NCBI GenBank assembly: GCA_039602395.1
Contig: JBCNJP010000017.1
Coordinates: forward strand, 10,244,871 to 10,308,870
Direction of reading: 5' to 3'
From: Deinandra increscens subsp. villosa
Taxonomy: Eukaryota; Streptophyta; Magnoliopsida; Asterales; Asteraceae
DNA length: 64,000 nucleotides
Made by a program: the position numbers and the translations under genes. A model generated the notes under the pieces. That model was not told the DNA's origin, did not search any database, and saw only the letters and a list, made by a program, of their open reading frames with translations. This document shows positions 45,813 to 56,922 of the stretch, in pieces (positions within the stretch are counted from its first letter, which is position 1; the number at the start of each line of letters is the position of its first letter).

Positions 45813-45909
45813 TTCAGATTTCGTTGATCTGCTTGCTCGTTTCCGTTCGATTTTAGGCGACTGTGAAAGGGGATCTCTGATCTCCTAAATCGAAGAGAAG
45901 ATTCATCGA

Positions 45910-48900
45910 TTGTTGTCGTCGCCTCGAAGGCCATCTCCGCGTCGGCCAAGATCTCCATCAAGAACTCCATCGATGTCGATTCCTACTAACAATTCATCCT
46001 CAAATCGTGATCATGCTCCGATCACACTGCAATGTCCGATCCTCACGATGACGAATTACACCATATGGGCTGTGAGGATGAAAGCAATTCTCAATGTGCA
46101 CGGTCTATGGGAAGTCATCGACACAGGAGCAACAACTGTTGTTGATGACAAAAAGAATGCAACAGCGATTGCATATCTATATCAGGCTTTGCCGGAAGAT
46201 TTGGTGCTCCAAGTTGCAAAATATGACATTGCGAAGGATGTGTGGTATGCAATCAAAGAAAGATTTGTGGGGGTTGACAAAGTGGTAAAGGCAAGGCTGC
46301 AGTCTCTGAGAAGTGAATTTGAGGCTTTGAGGATGGGTGAAGATGAAACAATAGACGAGTTTGCAGCAAAATTGGGAGGATTGGCCTCAAGAGCGAGCAA
46401 TCTTGGATCTACATATGAAGAAGCCACTCTTGTTAGAAAATTCTTGGACTCAGTTCCTGACAGGTTCATACATATTGTTGCTTCAATTGAACAGTTTGTA
46501 GAACTAGACACCATGAAGTTGCAGGAAGCAATTGGGCGGTTAAAGGCTTTTGAAGAAAGGACGAAGATGAAATCAAAGGCCACACAAGTCAAAACTGAGA
46601 AGAATGAACAATTGTTGCTCACATATGCAGAGTGGCAGAGTAGGAAGAAGGCATCAGGCAAAGAGAAAGGAAAGTCAGACAACTATGAGAGAGGGGGAAG
46701 ATCTAAATGGAGTTCAAATGTGAAGGAAAAAGGAAACAGGAGCAAGAAGCAAAGTGATAGGCCTCCTAAGGATAAATCCAAGATAAAGTGTTTTAGGTGT
46801 GACTTATTGGGGCACTATGCTTCTGAGTGTCCATCAAAAACCAAACAAGAAGTCAACCTGCATGAGATAGATGAAGAGGAACCAGCCTTGTTGATGGTAG
46901 AGGAAGTCCCAAAGAAAAGAGAGGTTGTGTTCTTGAATGAGCACAGTGTAATGCCATCAAAATACACCTCAGAAAAGAGTGAAGGAGGACTCTGGTATCT
47001 TGACAATGGGGCATCAAATCACATGACTGGGAACAAAGAAGTCTTCTCTAGTTTGGATAAGAATGTGGGTGGCAATGTCAAGTTTGGTGATGGGTCATCA
47101 GTTCTGATTGAAGGAAGGGGATCAGTGATCTTGGAGTGCAAAAATGGTGAGCAAAGGTTATTAAGAAATGTATACTATATTCCTACATTAAAGAGCAATA
47201 TTATAAGTTTGGGGCAGTTAACTGAAGTAGGTTGTGATATAAGGCTTAAAGATGATTACCTGTGGTTGTATGAGAAAAGTGGAGAGCTGTTGATGAAGGT
47301 GAGAAGGTCCACAAACAGGCTATACAAAATTAATATAAACATTGGGTCTCCTATGTGCTTTAGTGCAGTGATGGATCAGAGTTCATGGTTATGGCATGGG
47401 AGGCTTGGCCACATGAACTTTGATTCTTTAAAAAGTATGACTAGCAAGAAGCTTGTGGAAGAAGTGCCATACATAAATCAGCCAAGTAAATTGTGTGAGG
47501 CATGCCTTGCAGGCAAACAATCAAGGCTGCCATTTCCAGTAAAGTCAGCATACAAGGCAGAAAGCCCTTTGCAGATGGTGTCAATGGACCTATGTGGTCC
47601 TATCACGCCAGAGACACAAGCTGGTAACAGGTATTTTCTATTGCTTGTTGATGACTGCACTAAGTACATGTGGGTATTCATGTTGAAAAGAAAAGATCAA
47701 GCTTTTGAAATGTTTAAAAAATTCAAAGCTAAAGTTGAAAATGAGAAAGGAGTCAGAATTAAGTCTTTAAGGTCAGATAGAGGTGGAGAGTTTACTTCAG
47801 TTGAGTTCAATAGTTATTGTGAAGATCAGGGAATCACAAGACTGTTGACTGCTCCCTATTCTCCCCAACAAAATGGGTCAGTTGAGAGGAGAAACAGATC
47901 CATTTTGAACATGACAAGGAGCATGTTAAAGGCCATGAAAGTCCCTCAGGATTTTTGGGCAGAAGGAGTAAGGCAGTCAGTGTATATTTTGAATAGGATA
48001 ACCACAAAGGCTCTAAAGAATTGTACACCTTATGAGGCATATAAAGGTAGAAAACCGAATTTGGCATATCTTAGAATATTTGGCTGCATAGGATATGTGA
48101 AGATGACTCAACCTGGGTTAAAGAAGTTAGATGATAGAAGTATTCCCATGGTACATTTAGGCACTGAATCAGGCACAAAAGGATATAGGATGTATGACAT
48201 TGAAAGAGGGAAGGTTGTTGTGAGCAGGGATGTTCAATTTGATGAGCAAAGGGCTGCAAATTGGGAAAAACATCTTGAAAAGGCCAAAGACCCTGAGTTA
48301 CAATGTTGGACAGAGTTTGATGTGCATAATGAGTATGGGAATGAAGATCATGTAAACTTCCAACCTGATCAGGTAAATGTAAATGGTAATGAAGCTGCAG
48401 ATGACTGTGAGACATCAGAAATTGAGAGCCACAGTGAACAGGTTGGAACAAGTAATCAAGAGGAGTTAAGAAGGTCTGGCAGGGTGTCAAAGGTTCCATC
48501 AAAGTACAAAGATTTCCAATTGGATCAAAGGTTGAGAATTGGAGCTCAAAGGATGGAGCAAGAAGATCATGTGGCATTACTGTTGGCACAGGAAGATGAG
48601 CCCATTGGTTACAGCCAGGCTAAAGATCAATTGGAATGGAGGAATGCAATGCAGGATGAAATCAAAGCCATTGAGAGAAATAGAACTTGGGTTCTGGTTG
48701 ATCCTCCAGCAAAGTGTCATCCAATTGGGCTGAAATGGTTGTATAAAATCAAGAGAGATGCAAAAGGGGAAGTAACCAAGTACAAGGCAAGATTGGTTGC
48801 CAAAGGTTATGTGCAACAACTTGGTGTGGACTATGAAGAGGCATTTGCCCCTGTTGCAAGAATTGAGTCAATTAGATTGATTTTAGCCTATGCTGCTAAA

Positions 48901-50129
48901 ATGGGCTGGAAGGTGAATCACTTGGATGTGAAAGCAGCTTTCTTGCATGGAGAATTGCAAGAAACTGTATATGTTAAGCAACCAGAAGGTTATGTTAAAG
49001 AAGGTGCTGAAAACAAAGTGTACAAACTTGTCAAAGCCCTATATGGACTTAAACAAGCACCAAGGGCATGGAATCAAAGGTTAAATCATGTGTTGAAAGA
49101 AATTGGATTGATCAGATGCCAATATGAAACTGCTATTTACACTCATATTAGTAAACAGTCAAGTTTAATAGTTGCAGTTTATGTTGATGATTTGCTTGTT
49201 ACAGGAAGCAATGAAGCTGAGATAAGAAACTTCAAACAAGAAATGTTGAAAAGGTTTGAAATGACAGACCTTGGGGAGTTGTGTTACTATTTGGGCATTG
49301 AGGTAAAACAAAGGGCAGAAGGAATAGCTTTAACTCAAACTGCATATGCTTTGAAAGTAGTAAAACTGGCAGGATTGGAAGGTTGCAATGAGGCAAGGGT
49401 ACCTATGGAACCAGGAATCAGGCTGAGTAGTGAAGAGGGAGGAGAGGATGTGGAACCTACTATGTACAGAAAATTGATTGGATCTTTAAGGTATTTAACT
49501 CAAACCAGGCCAGACATTAACTATGCAGTAGGCATATTGAGCAGATTCATGCAAACTCCAAAAGAAGCACATCTCAAGGCAGTCAAACACTTGATTAGGT
49601 ATATCAAAGGAACCACACATTATGGGCTAATGTATAGACAGGTTGAAGGAGGTGGTTTGGTTGGATATAGTGATAGCAATCATGTTATGGATAGTGAAGA
49701 TGGCAAAAGCACATCAGGTAATGTGTTTTATTATAATAGTTCACTGATTTCCTGGTTTTCTCAGAAGCAGAAAACGGTGGCTTTATCCAGCTGTGAAGCT
49801 GAATTCATGGCAGCCACATCTGCTGCAACACAAGCAGTTTGGCTGAGGAACATGCTTGAAGTGTTAACAAGAAGTGAACAAGAAAAGGCTATCCTATATG
49901 TGGACAATAAATCTGCACTAGCTCTCATGAAGAATCCTGTTTTTCATGGGAGATCAAAACACATAAACCTAAGGTATCATTAATAAGGGAATGTGTGGAA
50001 GATAATCAAATTCTTGTTGATTTTGTAAGTAGTACTTTACAAAAGGCTGACATCATGACAAAAGCACTTGCAAGGACAAGATTTGCTGAGTTAGTAAGGA
50101 TGATTGGTGTTGAAGATTTTAAAGAATAG
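45910..50129 (+). CDS. Copia gag-pol polyprotein, 1-nt frameshift near the C-terminus
   Basis: The open frame is 45910-49983. Domains in order are: gag (about residues 40-220, with LTMTNYTIWAVRMKAILNVH); CCHC knuckle CFRCDLLGHYASEC (about 294); aspartic protease LWYLDNGASNHMTG (about 361, Asn in place of the usual Ser of the active-site triad); GAG-pre-integrase WLWHGRLGH (about 493); integrase (LLVDDCTKYMW about 578, RSDRGGEF about 620); reverse transcriptase with YVDDLLVTG (about 1091); and RNase H with GYSDSNH (about 1252). After LRYH the frame hits TAA at 49981-49983. One missing T there would otherwise keep it open for a further 48 or so codons, to a stop at 50127-50129. The lost tail includes the end of RNase H. 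An upstream in-frame start is possible, since codons before 46000 are basic and Ser-rich. Confidence 0.92.
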
Positions 50130-50291
50130 TATTACAAATGACATACTATGTCTTGTTGTAATAGATACTATTGGCACACTGTACATACAAACCCGTTGGG
50201 TCACTGGTGTATGATGATAATGCTGAGGTTTCTGTTATACGAGTATATAGTATATGGTCATTAATACTATGCAAGAATTAGGGGGGAGAAT

Positions 50292-50500
50292 TGTTAGAAT
50301 ATTTGAGCTATATTTGTAATTCTGTCATAGTGTAAGGGTAGATTGTGTAACTTTCTAAATAAGTTTGTTAGTTGACTGTTAGTTGCTGTTGAGATAGATT
50401 AGTATATAGCTTAGCTTCTTCTTCATTGTTTTGTAATTTCCATTTTGAGTCTCAATAAAATTTCCCCTAATTTCTTCTACTATTGATCCTGTGATCTTCA
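50292..50500 (+). repeat. 3' LTR of the young copia element
   Basis: A 209-bp sequence identical by eye to the 5' LTR, preceded directly by the polypurine tract. Confidence 0.95.
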
Positions 50501-51457
50501 ATCACTCCATCCACCACCTTCCTCTCATCCCATTTCGCCTCATTTCGACTCTCACCAACAAATACCGCTTCACTATGAAACGAAGCTTCCACCGAAACAT
50601 CATCTCCTTCATTATCATGCTTCTTTTCATGTTCGAAAACTCGTTCCCACCTTTGCTCGAGTGTCATTTCATAAAAGACAGACTTCTTCACCTGATCACC
50701 CAAACTTCCTTCTTTGATGAACACAAATGGGCAATACCACTTGCCAACAACCACATGATTCGACATCCTGGTTGATGGAGGAAAGTTCAAATCAGGAAGA
50801 CTTGAACGAAGTGAATCATCGATTCCTTTCGCTTCACTTAACTCATAGTTTGTGGGTGTTTTAGTATGCATTGTCCAACCTTTTCTACTTAGGAATTGTG
50901 GAGGATAACCATCATCTGCTAGAGATTTCATGTAAAACCCACTATAGTTTTTACAAGGAGTGAAGTAAGGAACAATCTCAAATTGTTGGTACAAATCATG
51001 TGGATCCAATGGCCTTGGTTGTACATCAAGAACATAGCTGGAAAAACAACATTTGCCCATGTCTTCCTCCTTCGAACTTGCAAATGCTTCCCTATTGAGC
51101 CATTGAGGTTTCTTGTTAGTTTATTTTGTCAATTGTAAAACCAATTTAATTAATATGTGTTATTTCTTATAGAAGTTTTAAATAACTATTTACACATAAA
51201 ACCAAAACATATTTTCTGTTCTTCTCTAAAAAAAGTCATTCAGTGTTGTTTTACAAATTAAAGTCATAGTAAGTTTGCAACTGAAGTAAACTCTTGGCAA
51301 ATTTACGACTGAATTATGCAGTCATAAGTTTGTGATTATGTTCACTAATTTTGCGACCAATAACCGGTCGCAAACTTAGAAACTATTATTCAGTCAATTT
51401 CCAGTCTAAAATCCCCGGTTGTCTACTACTATCAAGGGAAAAAGCTAAAAATTATTA

Positions 51458-52018
51458 AGAGAGTGAATTGCATGGGAAGTCTTTGTGGTTTCTCAAATTT
51501 TTAAAAAATAGTCCTAAATGTTTGTAAATTGCAAAAATAGTCCTCAACTTTTCATTTTTGTCTCACGGGGAGTCCTTGGGATGGATGTCTCTTGGAAATC
51601 TCGGTTAAGTTGATGTGAAATGACTATATACCCTCTCTTTATAAGAATATATATTTAATAAAAAACATTTAATGAATAATAAAAATAAAGAGGCGGACCC
51701 ACCATCCTCACCATCAAACAAAAGCCCGGGTAGGTTAAAACAAATCAACCCTAGTATTGTTTGGTTTAATAGTTTGTCTATGAGTTTTGGCAAGCACATA
51801 TGTATCACAATCCAAAATAGTTTCATTTTAAGTTCATAATTTTAACCTCTAATATTAACAAATCAACCCTAGTATTGTTTGGTTTAATAGTTTGTCTATG
51901 ATTTTTGGCAAGCACACATGTATCACAATCCCGAGGACTATTTTTGTAGTTTTCAAACATTAAAAACTATTTTTAAAAATTTGGCAAACCATAGAGACCT
52001 CCCGTATAATTTACTCTT
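51458..52018. mobile_element. Long-TIR element in the copy D intron
   Basis: The left arm (GAGAGTGAATTGCATGGGAA, then AATAGTCCT and AAAATAGTCCTC) is inverted at the right (GAGGACTATTTTTGTAG, then CCCGTATAATTTACTCTT), giving TIRs of about 90 bp with mismatches. The interior carries a 75-bp direct duplication (51739-51813 and 51858-51931, containing AACAAATCAACCCTAGTATT). No clear TSD was found. Long TIRs suggest a Mutator-like origin. Confidence 0.6.
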
Positions 52019-52362
52019 ACTAAGATGTATGATAAATATACATACCCTTTATGCGGTCCATGTGGATTTACAGCATAGTATCGGTTCGAAGACAAAGGTT
52101 GATTAAGGACCGGAATAAACACGACTTCATTGCTGTCAACATATTGATATTGACCATAAGATGTTAGGTATCTCGTGGTTAATCTTTTGTTTTGAGGAAA
52201 CGGTAACCTTGCAAGATAACCGTTTTTGAAGCGCCCAAAACAAGAGTATGTTTCGGAGTCTTCATCTTGGATTACCAAGTAACCGGAGTTCGGACCCTCG
52301 GGAGGATGGTATAGAGCTTCAGGAGAGGCGTAATAGTGAGAAAGAGATCGGGTCACATACAT

Positions 52363-53048
52363 ATTTGAAACTCATAAACTTACACAAGCTAGAAATTTGA
52401 TTAGATCATATATATAGACAACCGTACAATAAAAAGAGACGAAAGCATGAAATTAACTAATGTGCATTGTATATATTATAATAATCTAAGTAGTAACGTG
52501 CACCAATATTCTAAAGATCAGAAATTAAAGTCAGCCTAGTACTTGCTATTAATTGGCTGTGGATTCATTTTCAAGTAGATGGAAATGATCATGCTTGACA
52601 TGGCAAGATTTATACATCTAATGTTTTCTAATGCATGGTGGAGAAAGATTAATTAGTTTTATATTATAGAAGGTTTCCTCAAGAAGCTACGGGCAGGATC
52701 ATACAATCCAAGATCAAGACAAAGGGAAACTAACAAAGCTAAATTACGTGTTCAAGTGGAAAGTTTGGTGGTAAAGTGATAACTATCCGACTAAAAGATT
52801 GTGAGTTTATACCCTATAAAAAAAACAAAGGTATTTGTTTAGCCGGTCTGAAAGTTTAGTCTTGTTTCTTGCCCACAATAGGGACTTTGGACTCTTTTTC
52901 CTTTACAACAAGGTCACGTATGTGCAACAACTCTTGACATGGCCCGAAACGTAACATGATCACGAACAAAAAATAATAGGTTTTTGGTCATATGATGAGA
53001 TATTGTCATGTTTAAGATAAGCTTTGTAGACCCAAGACTAATACATAT
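52363..53048. other. Upstream flank of DUF1262 copy D
   Basis: No conserved promoter block like that of copies A and B can be aligned, and no W-box cluster is seen. No gene or element ends were recognised. Confidence 0.45.
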
Positions 53049-53288
53049 TGTTAAAATGATAAATATATATTATGCAAGAATCATGTGAGCAGCCCATGTT
53101 ATCCTTTCCCAAATTGGATTATTTCTACCGATTATCTACAGCCAATTGCCAGCCACATTACAGCTTTATAATTTCCTTGAATAGCATAGGTCTTTTAGTA
53201 TTTATACATGTTGTTTTCTCTGTAATCGACACACAAAAACAATCAATAAAAAGAGTAATATGGTTTCTCTTGATATTATCGTTTAACA
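53049..53288 (+). repeat. 5' LTR of the 53-kb copia element
   Basis: The sequence has TG...CA ends with a 7-bp terminal inverted repeat (TGTTAAA/TTTAACA) and abuts a PBS. The 3' copy is not in the window, so the boundaries rest on these signals alone. Confidence 0.7.
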
Positions 53289-53299
53289 TGGCATCAGAG

Positions 53300-55443
53300 C
53301 TGATGAATGATCCTAGGATCATTTCAAATGTTCTTGCTCATCGTTTACCGATCGATCTCTGTTACTCACCTCAAACCATTATGTCAAGTGACAACAATTC
53401 CAACAACCACTCTTTTCCATCTCAAACCACAAATCTCTTGGATGGGCACAAAAAAGGTGCCCGACAGCAACAAGAAACAGCGGCTACCGCAACGAGCAAA
53501 TCCGAAGTCACAAGGAGTAGCGGCAACGACGGCGAACACCCTTGCGGTAGAAACTCCTCAAAAATTAAAGGAATGTTTGGAGCCGCTCAGCCACAAGGAA
53601 CGCCGGATGCCGCCACGAGCGACCACGAAGTCACCGGAAGTAGCGGCAGCGGCAACGAACAGTGTTGTGGCGGTGACTGCTCAATAATGGAAGAAACATT
53701 TTGGGGAAATGCAAACAGAGGTAACGAAGGGAATGAGAATGGTAACTCAGACCCTTCACATTTAAATCCTTCATCTTTTTTAAACACTAAGTTTTTTTCC
53801 CCTCAAGTTCTTGAAGTATTACAAAACACCCCTCAAAGTTTTAATAACAACATAAAAAGTTCAAACATTAAAACAACGTGGGATTCATGTGGAAATCTAG
53901 ATTTTATAAAACATCCCTCAAAGTTTCAAGAACAAGAAAAGTTCAAACAATACCATGAATCATGTGGGATAGCTAATATGGCAAAAATAAGTGAAAAAAA
54001 ATAATATGTCATGGATATTTGATTGTGGCGCTACCGATACTATGACATTTGAATTATCAGATATCGTTTCAATTTCTAAACCACAAAAAGAACACATTCA
54101 AGTTGCCAATGGGGGGATGGTTCCGGTTAAAGCAGGAGGAACCATTGAAATCTCACCAACCTTAAAACTCTCCAATTGTCTTTATGTACCTTCCTTGTCA
54201 CATAAACAGCTATCAATCAGTCATGTGACAAAACAATTAAATTGTACGGTTCTAATGCATCCAACTTTTTGCATCTTACAAGACATTAGGACGGGGGTGA
54301 TTATTGGGCGTGGCACTGAACGCCAAAGATTGTATTATGTGGATGAAGTGACTCAACAAGGTACTGTTATGCTAGCCCACGGGTCTATTGATAGAGAAGC
54401 TTGGTTGTGGCATAGAAGGTTAGGACACCCATCTACCGGTTATTTGCATTTGTTATTTCCAAAACTTATTCCTTTAAATAAAGCGTTGAATTGTGAAGCA
54501 TGTGTATTGGCTAAAAGCCATAGACATAGCTTTCAACCTAGTAACACAAGGGTCGATTTACCTTTTTCACTAATACATTCAGATGTGTGGGGTCCTGCAA
54601 AGTTTATTGGGGGGCAAAACTTTCGATTTTTTCTTCTCTTTGTTGATGATTGCACACGTATGACCTGGATGTATTTCTTGAAACACAAATCATAAGTCGT
54701 TGAAAAATCACAATGTTTTATGCGATGATTCAAACACAATATCAACAAAATATTCGGGTCTTACGATCAGATAACGGAGGTGAATTTGTTAATGATACCA
54801 TGAAACTGTTTTGTCAAACAAAAGGAATAATCCACCAAACTTCATGCGCACATACGCCCGAACAAAATGGTGTTGTCGAGCGAAAAAATCGTATCCTTCT
54901 AGAAATAACTCGTGCTCTTCTAATCGAATCCCAAGTTCCAAAGTCCTTTTGGCCCGAAGCTGTTGCTACAGCTACTTACCTTATCAATCGACTTCCGACC
55001 AAAGCCATTAACCTAAAAACCCCTCTTCAAGCCCTATCAGAATTTACCAAAATACCTCCTACTCTTACTCTACAACCACGAATCTTTGGTTGTTCTGTCT
55101 TTGTCCATATACCCAAAACTAACCGAACTAAACTCGATCCATGTGCCAAAAAATGTGTTTTTGTGGGATATGGAGTCAACCAGAAAGGATATCGATGTTA
55201 TAGTCCTAAAAAACGTTAGATGTACACTACCATGAATTGTGACTTTCTTGAAACCGAATTCTTTTACAACTCCCAACACAATGGTCAGGGGGAGATGGAA
55301 CATGTTGACACACTGAGTTGGCTAGAAAGGATATCAACATTAAGAGAATTTAATCACAGTACCGAATTTAATCACAGTACCCCAGATGAGTCACTTAGTC
55401 CACAGCAATCCTCGGAACCATCAAGCGGTGTCACAGAACAAAG
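53300..55443 (+). pseudogene. Copia pol fragment: unusual leader, protease, integrase
   Basis: The leader (53300-54000) lacks a recognisable gag domain or CCHC knuckle and instead holds two imperfect repeats of about 43 codons (53467-53580 and 53596-53706: SEVTRSSGNDGEHPCG against HEVTGSSGSGNEQCCG). In an A8 run at 53994-54001 the frame changes to protease, which has MSWIFDCGATDTM with Cys in the active-site triad. GAG-pre-integrase (WLWHRRLGHPSTG) and the integrase core (FLLFVDDCTRMTW, about 54630-54670) follow, ending at a TAA near 54695. Integrase continues from 54713 (RSDNGGEF, QTSCAHTPEQNGVVERKN) to a TAG at 55217-55219. A 17-bp tandem duplication lies at 55348-55381. Confidence 0.8.
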
Positions 55444-56783
55444 TGATGAGAGTATATTTTGTAACGCTTTTATATATTTAATTCTATATTTTTATTAGTT
55501 ATAATATATTAACTCTCATCCTATTTCCTATGGTTTGTGTTTGGTGTGTTTAAAGCTAAAAAGTTATAAATGTGGTGGTTTAAGCGGATATTAAATAATT
55601 AGTGTGTTTAGTGTGAATGAGCTTAAATGGTGTGATTCAGTTGAGTCTGAACCATAGTGTGTTGACAAAAGTTTTATAATTATTTCCTAATAAATTTTAG
55701 TTTAAATTCATTTTGATTAATAATGTTAAAAGATAAAATTCTTACTTTGTATATGTTGTCTCGTGATGCAGGATCAAAGGGGAAGGAGAAATATGAATGA
55801 TGACGTTGATCATGTATGATGAAAGATGGATGATGATGGTTCATGGGAAGTAAATAAAAGAAGTAAAAGCATGCTGGTCACGTGGAGTTAACAAAATTAT
55901 TGATTGGGCTCACTCAAAATTATTAGGTGGACTGATGAATTTATCACGTGGGTCAGTGGGCTCAATTAAACGTGTGGAACAAGTTAGGGGGACGGCAAAA
56001 GAAAATATAAAAGGGGATTCATTCGTGGAGATTAAAGGAGGCTTCGGACGGCAGATTTGTGCGCAGGAAGAAAAAGCAACCGTGACAGCAAGTAGAGAAC
56101 AAAAGAGAGGATTGCGAGATCTCCAGCACCATCCGATCATCATTCCAACATCAAAAATCGTGTAATCGAATCATGGTTCATTCTTATGATTTATTTTTGT
56201 CTTTAATTATGAGTAGCTAAATTTCTTGTAACTGACTTTGGGTGAATAGTCTATCGACATGTGCTTATGATTGATTTTCAACTGTGATGAAGGATTCATT
56301 TTATGTAATCTGATTCCTTGCAATTAATTGAATTAAAATATTTATTGAATTATGACTTGTGTTGATTTCATTAATTGAATAGATTATCTATTGTGTGACC
56401 TATTGATTGATCTTGATGCATAGTGCAGTATTCATATTTAGGTATTCATATAGTCATTGATTCAACAACAACGAATTGAATATCACTTCGATTAATTATA
56501 TGCTGAATAGTGTTTGACATTATTTTCATCTAAATTGTTAATTGGTTTGCACATGTTGATAGACTAGGATCCTGGAGTTGGCTATTTTTCTCTTTAATTG
56601 TTAACAACATCAAACTACGACTCATTTTTGCATAGGCAACGCGAGCCACTTCTCATTTACTTTTACTGTTTAAACTGATATCAACCATTGTTCTCTGTGT
56701 TCGACCCCTCTTCTTTATACTACAATTAAGTGTTAGATTAGGGTTATTACAAATGTTTTTGGTAGACCTTGACACCGATATCA
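55444..56783 (+). repeat. 5' LTR of the Athila-like element
   Basis: About 1.34 kb, ending GATATCA three bases before the PBS. The left boundary is accurate to within a few bases only (TGATGAG at 55444 or TGAGAG at 55447). There is no coding signal. Confidence 0.7.
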
Positions 56784-56786
56784 AAA

Positions 56787-56804
56787 TGGCGTCGTTGCCG
56801 GGGA
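56787..56804 (+). other. Primer binding site (tRNA-Asp type)
   Basis: TGGCGTCGTTGCCGGGGA differs by one base from the TGGCGCCGTTGCCGGGGA used by Athila/Tat gypsy elements. Confidence 0.85.
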
Positions 56805-56922
56805 ACAATTGCGCTTAGTATTAGTTTAAATTTTGTTTCTTATTTATTGCATTTTAGTTTATTTCATTTTATTTTCTAGATTTACCGGGTATTTTGTTCT
56901 TTGTGTGTGTAGGTGACAGATC

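Larger units (their letters stand above)
45589..50500 (+). mobile_element. Very young copia element, near-intact
   Basis: Two 209-bp LTRs (45589-45797 and 50292-50500) appear identical along their whole length. The duplication ATCAC flanks them (45584-45588 and 50501-50505). The PBS TGGTATCAGAGC is at 45801-45812 and the polypurine tract TTAGGGGGGAGAAT ends at 50291. One ORF of 1,357 codons spans nearly all of gag-pol. The 4.9-kb length, single gag-pol frame and LTR identity mark it as the most recent insertion in the window. It may still be transcribed; activity cannot be judged from sequence. Confidence 0.97.
45304..52362 (-). pseudogene. DUF1262 family gene, copy D, disrupted by a copia element
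   Basis: Exon 1 (52046-52362) is open: MYVTRSLSHYYASPEALYHP, NGYLARLPFPQNKRLTTRYL and VFIPVLNQPLSSNRYYAV, then a GTATGT donor. The intron is 51092-52045 and holds a long-TIR element. Exon 2 starts at 51091 (TAG acceptor) with GEAFASSKEEDMGKCCFSSY, runs to 50501 (KWDERKVVDGV), and resumes at 45588 with IWFTCLGGDNEKKES to the stop at 45304. Codons join exactly across the copia insertion when one ATCAC copy is removed, and no other lesion is seen. So this copy was probably intact until the insertion. It is more diverged from A and B than they are from each other. The function of the family is unknown. Confidence 0.85.
53049..55443 (+). mobile_element. Partial copia element cut by the Athila-like insertion
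   Basis: A 240-bp 5' LTR (53049-53288) has TGTTAAA...TTTAACA ends and is followed by a PBS TGGCATCAGAGC (53289-53300). The interior runs through protease and integrase and stops inside the region after integrase, where the gypsy LTR begins at about 55444. RT, RNase H and the 3' LTR would lie beyond the gypsy element, outside the window. Confidence 0.8.

Noticed and set aside
53072..53300. Long frame beginning in the copia LTR (MQESCEQPML...)
   Set aside because: It starts in the LTR and reads through the PBS, so the N-terminal 75 codons are not coding.
53994..54001. A8 run as a programmed frameshift site between leader and protease
   Set aside because: The element has other frameshifts and stops, so simple decay explains it equally well.
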